Assembly: GCF_002086155.1 (NCBI RefSeq)
Contig: NZ_MVHE01000019.1
Span: 17,041-81,040 of the forward strand
DNA length: 64,000 nucleotides
DNA from: Mycobacterium angelicum
GTDB lineage: Bacteria > Actinomycetota > Actinomycetes > Mycobacteriales > Mycobacteriaceae
Direction: 5' to 3'
In this document: positions 58,242 to 64,000 of the stretch, piece by piece
How the letters are laid out: each line of letters begins with the position of its first letter
Position numbering within the stretch: position 1 is the stretch's first letter
The notes under the pieces: generated by a model
The model's input: the letters and a program-made list of their open reading frames with translations, nothing else
What the model was told of the DNA's origin: nothing
Database searches by the model: none
Translations under genes and position numbers: made by a program

Positions 58242-58321
58242 TTGCACCTACTGCAATTGTTTGTTGACAAATAGTCCGCGTCGCAACTATTGTCTCTCGT
58301 AAGACGGGCGAACTAGCCCGT
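58242..58321 (+). promoter_or_regulatory. Promoter with inverted repeats for the SDR-to-IclR operon
   Basis: -35 TTGACA (58264-58269), 18-bp spacer, -10 TATTGT (58288-58293). Upstream of it is the inverted repeat TTGCA-N5-TGCAA (58242-58256). Downstream, in the leader, is ACGGGC-N6-GCCCGT (58304-58321). Either may be the operator of the IclR-family protein encoded as the sixth gene of this operon. A leader GGAAAGAGAAA precedes the first start. Confidence 0.65.
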
Positions 58322-58341
58322 ATCGCGGGAAAGAGAAACTA

Positions 58342-59160
58342 ATGGCGGCACTCATGCGGCAGGCACCGAACCCGGCCCTCAGCCAGTCACTGGCGCGGTT
58401 CAGCGTCGAGGACAAGTCGATACTGATCACCGGCGCGACCGGTGCACTGGGCAGTGTCGCGGCCCGGGCGCTTGCCGATGCAGGTGCCCGTCTGACGCTG
58501 GCCGGCGGCAAGGCCGAGGGCCTGGCCCAGCTGGTCGGCGACGCGGGCATCGAGGACGCGGCGGTGGTCGCGCGCCGGCCCAACACTCCGCAGGACGCGC
58601 AGGCCGTCGTCGAAGCGGCGATTGCCCGCCACGGCCGCCTTGATGGTGTCCTGGTCGCCTCGGGGATGAACCACGTCCAGCCCATCACCGAGATGGGCGT
58701 TGAGGACTTCGATCGGGTGATGGACGCAAACGTGCGTGGTGCGTGGCTGGTGTGCCAGGCGGCCGGACGGGTGCTGCTCGAGCAGGGCCAGGGCGGCAGC
58801 GTGGTACTCGTCTCTTCGGTTCGCGGGGCACTCGGCCACGAGGCGGGCTACAGCGCGTACTGCCCGTCGAAGGCGGGCACCGATCTGCTGGCCAAGACCC
58901 TGGCCGCCGAATGGGGACCCCACGGAATCCGCGTAAATGCCCTCGCCCCAACGGTTTTCCGGTCGGAGTTGACCGAGTGGATGTACGGCGAGGACGTCAA
59001 GGCCCGGATGACCCGAGATGCGATGTTCGCCCGGATCCCGCTGCGTCGCTTCGCCGAGCCAGAAGACTTCATCGGCCCGCTGATCTATCTGCTCAGCGAC
59101 GCATCCAGCTTCTACACCGGACAAGTGATGTATCTGGACGGCGGGTACACCGCATGCTGA
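58342..59160 (+). CDS. Short-chain dehydrogenase/reductase (Rv1714-like)
   Basis: 272 residues. Rossmann nucleotide site TGATGALG, structural NVRGAW, catalytic Ser in VLVSSVRG and YxxxK in YSAYCPSKAG, C-terminal VMYLDGGYTAC. NAD(P)-dependent oxidoreductase of unknown substrate, first gene of a catabolic-looking operon. Overlaps the next gene by 7 bp. Confidence 0.9.
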   Translation: MAALMRQAPNPALSQSLARFSVEDKSILITGATGALGSVAARALADAGARLTLAGGKAEGLAQLVGDAGIEDAAVVARRPNTPQDAQAVVEAAIARHGRLDGVLVASGMNHVQPITEMGVEDFDRVMDANVRGAWLVCQAAGRVLLEQGQGGSVVLVSSVRGALGHEAGYSAYCPSKAGTDLLAKTLAAEWGPHGIRVNALAPTVFRSELTEWMYGEDVKARMTRDAMFARIPLRRFAEPEDFIGPLIYLLSDASSFYTGQVMYLDGGYTAC

Positions 59161-60056
59161 ATTCGCACGGCTTTTCCCGTGCGGCCGTCGTCGGGGCGGG
59201 TCTGATGGGCCGGCGCATCGCCGGCGTGCTGGCCGCGGCGGGCCTCGACGTCGTGATCACCGACACCAACAGCGAAATCCTCGACGCCGCAGCGATCGAG
59301 GGGCGCGAGGTGACGGGCGCCGGGCGCGGCTCGGTCGCTGCCGTCGGCGATCTGGCCGCGGCGGTCGAGGGAGCCGATCTGGTGATCGAGGCCATTCTCG
59401 AGAACCTCTCCATCAAGCAGGAACTGTTCGAGCGCCTGGCCGGGCTCGCCCCCGGAGCCGTCCTGGCGACCAACACTTCGGTGCTGCCGATCGGTGCTGT
59501 CACCGAGCGGGTTGCAGATGGCGGCCGCGCCATCGGTACCCACTTCTGGAACCCGCCGGATCTCATCCCGGTCGTCGAGGTCATCCCCAGCGCGCGCACC
59601 GCCGCCGAGACGGAAGACCGCGTCGTGGCGCTGTTGACCGACGCCGGCAAGTTGCCGGTGCGTGTCGGGCGCGATGTACCCGGCTTTATCGGCAATCGGC
59701 TGCAGCACGCGCTGTGGCGCGAGGCGATGGCGCTGGTTGCCGAAGGGGTGTGCGACGCACAGACGGTGGATCTGGTGGTACGCAACACGATTGGGCTGCG
59801 CCTGGGCGCCCTGGGGCCGCTGGAAAACGCGGACTACATCGGCCTGGAGCTGACTCTGGCGATCCACGAAGCGGTGATCCCCAGCCTCAACCATGACCCG
59901 CACCCCAGCCCGCTGCTGCGTGAACTCGTCGCCAACGGGCAACTCGGGGCGCGCACCGGCCACGGATTCCTCGACTGGCCGGCCGGGGCCCGCGAGGCGA
60001 CCGCCGCGCGGCTCGCCCAACACATCGCCGCGCAACTCGATACGGAAAGGAAGTAG
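59154..60056 (+). CDS. fadB3: 3-hydroxyacyl-CoA dehydrogenase family protein (FadB3/Rv1715-like)
   Basis: 300 residues. NAD site AAVVGAGLMGRRIAG, catalytic region GTHFWNPPDLIPVVEV (His) and the C-terminal helical domain with DVPGFIGNRLQHALWREAM. Family members oxidise 3-hydroxyacyl-CoA or short 3-hydroxy acids; FWNPPD suggests a non-fatty substrate. ATG 59154 follows the Rv1715-like start; a longer frame back to 58743 is a shadow. Confidence 0.88.
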   Translation: MLNSHGFSRAAVVGAGLMGRRIAGVLAAAGLDVVITDTNSEILDAAAIEGREVTGAGRGSVAAVGDLAAAVEGADLVIEAILENLSIKQELFERLAGLAPGAVLATNTSVLPIGAVTERVADGGRAIGTHFWNPPDLIPVVEVIPSARTAAETEDRVVALLTDAGKLPVRVGRDVPGFIGNRLQHALWREAMALVAEGVCDAQTVDLVVRNTIGLRLGALGPLENADYIGLELTLAIHEAVIPSLNHDPHPSPLLRELVANGQLGARTGHGFLDWPAGAREATAARLAQHIAAQLDTERK

Positions 60057-60060
60057 TGCC

Positions 60061-60900
60061 ATGAGTTTCACCTGGCCCCTCGGTGATGCCGAGTCGAAGT
60101 TGGAGTTCTATGACCTGTCGCACCCCTGGGGACACGGGGTGCCGGCCTGGCCGTATTTCGAAGACGTCAAAATCGAGCGACTTCACGGCATGGCCAAAAG
60201 CCGGGTTCTCACCCAAAAGATCACCACCGTAATGCATTCCGGCACGCATATCGATGCGCCCGCACACGTGGTCGAAGGCACGCCGTTCCTGGAGGAGATC
60301 CCGTTGAGCGCGTTCTTCGGCACCGGAGTCGTCGTCTCCATCCCGAAAGGCAAATGGGGTGTGGTCACCGCTGAGGACCTCGAAAAGGCCAGTGCTGCAG
60401 GGCCGGAGATCCGGCCCGGCGACATCGTCATCGTCAACACCGGCTGGCATCACAAATACGCCGACAGTGCCGAGTACTACGCCTATTCGCCGGGCTTCTA
60501 CAAGGAAGCCGGCGAATGGTTTGCGGCCAAAGGAGTTAAAGCCGTCGGCACCGATACCCAGGCCCTGGACCACCCGCTGGCCACGGCGATCGCACCGCAC
60601 GGGCCCTCCGCAAACCAAGGCGGGTTATTACCTTGGGCGGTAAGCGAATACGAAGAGCAGACCGGCCGCAAAGTACTCGACGACTTCCCGGAATGGGAGC
60701 CCTGTCACCGGGCGATTCTGTCCAAGGGCATCTACGGCTTTGAAAACGTGGGTGGCGACCTGGACAAGGTGACCGGCAAGCGCGTCACGTTCGCCGCGTT
60801 CCCGTGGCGCTGGGTCGGCGGCGACGGCTGCATCGTTCGGTTGGTCGCGATGGTCGATCCCAGTGGCACATACCGGATTGAGACTGGGCAGGCGGCCTGA
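60061..60900 (+). CDS. Cyclase/hydrolase family protein (Rv1716-like)
   Basis: 279 residues of the kynurenine-formamidase/cyclase family. The metal motif HSGTHIDAPAH is intact and an N-terminal DLSHPWGHGVPAWP is typical. Likely hydrolyses an amide or lactone of a ring compound in this operon. GGAAAG precedes the start by 8-10 nt. Confidence 0.88.
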   Translation: MSFTWPLGDAESKLEFYDLSHPWGHGVPAWPYFEDVKIERLHGMAKSRVLTQKITTVMHSGTHIDAPAHVVEGTPFLEEIPLSAFFGTGVVVSIPKGKWGVVTAEDLEKASAAGPEIRPGDIVIVNTGWHHKYADSAEYYAYSPGFYKEAGEWFAAKGVKAVGTDTQALDHPLATAIAPHGPSANQGGLLPWAVSEYEEQTGRKVLDDFPEWEPCHRAILSKGIYGFENVGGDLDKVTGKRVTFAAFPWRWVGGDGCIVRLVAMVDPSGTYRIETGQAA

Positions 60901-60902
60901 CG

Positions 60903-61253
60903 ATGAAGGTGACTCGCGCGTCGGCGGCACCGCCGTATGCGGCGCCGGCGCACCACAACGTTTCCATGACGCGGCTGCAGGGCCATGAGGCCGGGCACAC
61001 CGAGCGATTCTGGGTGGGCATGTCGAGGTATCACCCCGGCGGAACGGCCGAAAAGGAGTCCGCCGGTGAGGAAACCGTCTATGTGGTGCTCGACGGCGAG
61101 CTGGTCATCACCACGGATACGGGTGACACGGTGCTGAACAGGCTCGACAGCGTGCACCTCGCCAAGGGTGAGGTGCGTTCGATTCAGAACCGTTCGGATC
61201 GCGAGGCACTGCTGCTGGTGACCATCGCGCATCCACTCTTGGAGGAATCATGA
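60903..61253 (+). CDS. Cupin-domain protein (Rv1717-like)
   Basis: 116 residues, single cupin barrel (HPGGTAEKESAGEETVYVVL, GDTVLNRLDSVHLAKGE). Small cupins of this type bind a metal or ligand; enzymatic role not established. Two bases after the preceding stop and 4-bp overlap with the next gene. Confidence 0.85.
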   Translation: MKVTRASAAPPYAAPAHHNVSMTRLQGHEAGHTERFWVGMSRYHPGGTAEKESAGEETVYVVLDGELVITTDTGDTVLNRLDSVHLAKGEVRSIQNRSDREALLLVTIAHPLLEES

Positions 61254-62068
61254 GTGTCGTTATCACCGTCGCCCCGACCGGGCCGATTGCGACCAAGGCC
61301 GACAATCCGGCGTTACCAACCACTCCGGAGGAAATCGCGACCGCGGTCGAGCAGGCCTATCAGGTGGGCGCATCGGTGGCGCACATTCACCTGCGCGACG
61401 AAAACGAAAGGCCCACAGCGGATCTGGCTGTGGCCCGGCGTGTCATGGATCTGATCGAGGAGCGGTGCCCGATTTTGATCCAGATGTCGACCGGGGTTGG
61501 ACTGACCGTCCCGTTCGAGGAACGCGAGAAGTTGGTAGAGCTGCGCCCACGGATGGCGACCCTCAACCCGTGCTCAATGAGCTTCGGAGCGGGCGAGTTT
61601 CGCAATCCGCCGGACGACGTTCGACGTCTGGCCGCGCGGATGCGGGAACTGGACATCAAGCCGGAACTGGAAATCTATGACACCGGGCATTTGGAGGCAT
61701 GTCTGCGGTTGTGGGACGAGGGCCTGCTGGCCGAGCCCTTGCAATTCAGCATCGTGCTCGGGGTGCGGGGAGGGATGGCGGCCACCGCCGACAATCTGCT
61801 GACGATGGTGCGCCGGCTTCCTGCAGAAGCCGTATGGCAAGTGATCGCAATCGGGCGGGCCAACTTGGAGCTGACCGCGATGGGTCTTGCTCTGGGCGGC
61901 AATGCCCGCGTGGGGTTGGAGGACACCTTGTACTTGCGTAAGGGCGAATTGGCACCCAGCAATCTGGCGCTCGTGCAGCGCACGGTTCGATTGGCCCAGG
62001 CGTTGGACCTGCCGGTCGCCTCGGTCGAGGAAGCCGAAGCGCTGCTGCAATTGCCGGGGCGCGCATGA
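61250..62068 (+). CDS. Beta-keto acid cleavage enzyme (BKACE, DUF849; Rv1718-like)
   Basis: 272 residues, TIM barrel. The zinc HxH is in VAHIHLRDE, with MSTGVGL and the C-terminal GLALGGNARVGLEDTLYL typical of BKACE. The family condenses a beta-keto acid with acetyl-CoA and cleaves it. With the SDR, hydroxyacyl-CoA dehydrogenase and cyclase this suggests a degradation pathway, substrate unknown. Confidence 0.88.
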   Translation: MSVVITVAPTGPIATKADNPALPTTPEEIATAVEQAYQVGASVAHIHLRDENERPTADLAVARRVMDLIEERCPILIQMSTGVGLTVPFEEREKLVELRPRMATLNPCSMSFGAGEFRNPPDDVRRLAARMRELDIKPELEIYDTGHLEACLRLWDEGLLAEPLQFSIVLGVRGGMAATADNLLTMVRRLPAEAVWQVIAIGRANLELTAMGLALGGNARVGLEDTLYLRKGELAPSNLALVQRTVRLAQALDLPVASVEEAEALLQLPGRA

Positions 62069-62826
62069 ACCTCGAGACCGGCCATGGCGGCGGAATTCAG
62101 GTCATTGCCCGGGCCGCCAAGATGCTGCGGGTGTTGCAGTCGCATCCCGGTGGCCTGACCCAGGCCGAGATCGGCGAACGGATGGGCATGGCCCGCTCCA
62201 CTGTGAGCCGGATTCTCAATGCGCTCGAGGACGAGGGTTTGGTGGCTGGGCGCCAAACTCGGGGGCCCTATCGGCTTGGTCCCGAGATTGTGCGGATGGC
62301 GGGCGCGGTACGGCTCGGCGTTGTGACGGATTTGCACCCGTTTCTAACCGAACTCTCGCGCGAACTGGACGAGACCGTCGACCTGTCGATCCTGGAGTGG
62401 GACCGGGCCAGCTTCGTCGACCAGGTGATTGCACCCCGGCGATTGCAGGCCGTCAGTGCCGTCGGTGAGTCGTTCCCGCTGTATTGCTGCGCCAACGGCA
62501 AAGCGCTGCTGGCTTGCTTGCCGCACGTAATGCAGACTCAAGCGCTGCCCACTCGGCTGGTGCCGCTGACCGCGAACACGATCACGAACGTGACGGTGCT
62601 GCGGGACGAACTCGACCGCGTCCAGGTCGAGGGCGTCGCCTATGACCGCGAAGAGCAGACCGAAGGAATTTGCGCGGTTGGCGTGGCGCTGCCGGCCGTA
62701 GTCGACGAACTCGTGGCGGTCAGCGTGCCGGTTCCTGCGCAGCGGTTCTATCGCCGCGAGTCCGAGCTTGCCCAGGCCCTGCTGGCCTGGGCGCAGCGAG
62801 TCAATGCGTGGTTTGCGTCGGAGTGA
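62065..62826 (+). CDS. IclR-family transcriptional regulator (Rv1719-like)
   Basis: 253 residues. N-terminal helix-turn-helix (RVLQSHPGGLTQAEIGERMGMARSTVSRILNAL) and an effector domain (PLYCCANGKALLACLP, GVAYDREEQTEGICAVGVAL). Unusual in being the last gene of the operon it presumably controls (ATGA overlap). Target sites are probably the inverted repeats at 58242-58321. Confidence 0.92.
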   Translation: MNLETGHGGGIQVIARAAKMLRVLQSHPGGLTQAEIGERMGMARSTVSRILNALEDEGLVAGRQTRGPYRLGPEIVRMAGAVRLGVVTDLHPFLTELSRELDETVDLSILEWDRASFVDQVIAPRRLQAVSAVGESFPLYCCANGKALLACLPHVMQTQALPTRLVPLTANTITNVTVLRDELDRVQVEGVAYDREEQTEGICAVGVALPAVVDELVAVSVPVPAQRFYRRESELAQALLAWAQRVNAWFASE

Positions 62827-62837
62827 GGAGATTCCTG

Positions 62838-63311
62838 ATGTCAGAAGCATTGCGCGACAAGGTGGTTGGAGCCTGGAAGCTGGTTTCCTACGTTGAGCGC
62901 GACAGCCCCGACGGTCCGGCACGTTATCCCCACGGTGAGGATGCGCAGGGACTGATCATGTACACCCCCGACGGGTTCATGTCGGCGCAGATTCAATCGA
63001 CCGGCCGCCCGAACTATGACCGGCCGGTGGCCAGTGGCGGCACCACCGAGCAGGCCGCGGCCGCGGCGCTGGGATACCTGGCCTATAGCGGGCGGTACTT
63101 CGTCGACGAGGCTTCCGGGGATATCCGGCACGAGGCGATGCTGTCGTTGGTGCCGAACTACCTTGGTCAATTCCACCTGCGCCACAGTGACCTCGATGGG
63201 GACCGCTTGACCTTGTCGTCCGAGCTGACCCTGCCCGACGGGCGAACGGTGCACTCGTCGCTGTTGTGGGTTCGCGCCGCTGTTGAGGGTGGTCGCGTAG
63301 TGGGAGCGTAG
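62838..63311 (+). CDS. Lipocalin-like domain protein
   Basis: 157 residues. GAWKLVSYVERD.. and GLIMYTPDGFMSAQI are the hallmarks of the small bacterial lipocalin-like family (beta-barrel, unknown ligand). ATG 62838 has GAGGAG 7-8 nt upstream, 11 bp after the IclR gene, so it may be part of the same transcript. No signal peptide. Often associated with catabolic genes. Confidence 0.8.
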   Translation: MSEALRDKVVGAWKLVSYVERDSPDGPARYPHGEDAQGLIMYTPDGFMSAQIQSTGRPNYDRPVASGGTTEQAAAAALGYLAYSGRYFVDEASGDIRHEAMLSLVPNYLGQFHLRHSDLDGDRLTLSSELTLPDGRTVHSSLLWVRAAVEGGRVVGA

Positions 63312-63360
63312 TGGCGCTGCGGTAGGCTGTCGACCTGCTGTCGGTGGTTTTCGGCGGCAC

Positions 63361-63434
63361 CGGGCTGTGGCGCAGTTTGGTAGCGCACTTGACTGGGGGT
63401 CAAGTGGTCGCAGGTTCAAATCCTGTCAGCCCGA
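63361..63434 (+). tRNA. tRNA-Pro (anticodon GGG)
   Basis: 74 nt cloverleaf: acceptor CGGGCTG/CAGCCCG, D-arm GCGC..GCGC, anticodon stem CTTGA/TCAAG with loop CTGGGGG, T-arm GCAGG-TTCAAAT-CCTGT, discriminator A. No encoded CCA. The D and T loops carry the usual conserved bases (GG; TTCAAAT). It sits between the conserved Rv1719-like region and a PKS of foreign codon use, so it is a possible integration site. Confidence 0.95.
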
Positions 63435-63869
63435 CGCAGGTCAGAGGTGGTTCCGACGTTCAGGAGCCGCCATTCTTTTGTCGTCCTACCGTTGCATACC
63501 GCTTCGCAATGGCGGCCTTGGCCTCGGCGGCCGCAATCTCGACGGCGCGCAGCAGGTTGCGCGGGCCGCCTCGTCCGAGCCGTCATTGCCGAACAACTTG
63601 GACGAATCGGCCGAATCACGCAGCTATCTGGGTCTGGATGTCCGAAGCAAATTCCGTCTCAGCACCGACGCTGACAGAACAGCAATTCACCCCCGCCGCA
63701 CTGACCGCCTAAATCATCAAATCGAAGATCACATAACGACGTCGTACGCCACGTCCCTGGACTTGACCGGCTTCCTCCCCGACGGCCCGATCGGCCCCCT
63801 GGTGATTCATACTGGATTGCGACCGCTGCAGGAGCGTAGTTCACGTAAGTAGTGGATGAGGAGTGCGCG
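63435..63869. other. Intergenic stretch after tRNA-Pro; only a possible gene relic
   Basis: 435 bp with no convincing gene. On the minus strand, frames near 63610-63465 read like coding sequence split by a frameshift (SSKLFGNDGSDEAARA, then LLRAVEIAAAEAKAAIAKRY and TVGRQKNGGS to a TGA). This may be a decayed gene; I do not recognise it. No repeat of the tRNA 3' end was seen in this interval. Confidence 0.3.
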
Positions 63870-64000
63870 TGGAGCATGGTGCCGGCCTCGGGTTTGGTGG
63901 TGGGTCGGCGGGGGTTATGGGTGGTGATTTTGTTGCGATTGTGGGGATGGCGTGTCGTTTTCCGGGTGTGGGGGATTTGTCGGGGTTGTGGGGTTTGTTG
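63870..64000 (+). CDS. Modular polyketide synthase, N-terminus only (runs off window)
   Basis: 43 codons from GTG 63870 (AGGAG about 6 nt upstream). After a Gly-rich leader the start of a ketosynthase is clear: GDFVAIVGMACRFPGVGDLS. Codon use is very different from the rest of the window: GGT, GTT, GAT, TTT and TTG predominate instead of GGC, GTC, GAC, TTC and CTG. Such bias is typical of some large, highly repetitive mycobacterial PKSs. The product cannot be judged from this piece. Confidence 0.85.

Overview
The window is from a non-tuberculous Mycobacterium, probably a slow grower. Two blocks match the M. tuberculosis backbone gene for gene: 27.6-33.1 kb (steA, mctB, pyrG, ADP-ribose pyrophosphatase, xerD = Rv1697-Rv1701) and 53.0-62.8 kb (parA, scpA, scpB, rluB, cmk, der and the Rv1714-Rv1719 catabolic operon). 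Coding density, frequent ATGA/GTGA overlaps and GTG/TTG starts fit this genus. The rest is accessory DNA absent from these positions in M. tuberculosis.

Region 1 (1-27.3 kb). After the 3' part of a patatin/NTE-type phospholipase gene comes a large minus-strand operon that looks like a polyunsaturated-fatty-acid (Pfa) or 'secondary lipid' synthase. It encodes a PfaD-type enoyl reductase, a KS-AT-ACP-ACP-KR-DH protein, and a KS-CLF-multiple-DH protein ending in a PlsC-like acyltransferase. This layout resembles the myxobacterial Pfa1/2/3 systems rather than ordinary mycobacterial PKSs. Upstream lie an EmbR-like SARP-FHA regulator and three tandem Ser/Thr kinase-STAND ATPase genes. Two of the kinases are a very recent duplication that includes their promoter. 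Kinase, FHA regulator and lipid synthase may form one signalling-to-lipid unit.

Region 2 (33.4-46.6 kb). A tightly overlapping operon resembles the 'ebo' metabolite-traffic cluster: inositol-phosphate-synthase-like cyclase, UbiA-like EboC, TIM barrel-EboA fusion, TatD-like EboB, EboE and a phosphodiesterase. It continues into a protein joining a possible TerB-like segment to a COQ4-type zinc motif, then a cytochrome P450. A convergent DHA2 exporter and a LuxE-LuxC acyl-reductase pair, with a clear promoter and operator, follow.

Region 3 (46.6-52.9 kb). This is a sulfur-assimilation block: ferredoxin-sulfite reductase sirA, APS reductase cysH, sirohydrochlorin ferrochelatase, a divergent LysR regulator, an FprA-type ferredoxin reductase and a 7Fe ferredoxin. 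Near-identical 14-bp palindromes lie upstream of sirA and in the lysR-fprA divergent region, suggesting one regulon that also supplies electrons to SirA.

Region 4 (58.2-64 kb). The Rv1714-Rv1719-like operon has an obvious promoter with inverted repeats. It is followed by a lipocalin-like gene, a tRNA-Pro(GGG), about 435 bp with no convincing gene, and the start of a modular PKS with strikingly different codon use. I saw no CRISPR array and no intact insertion sequence.
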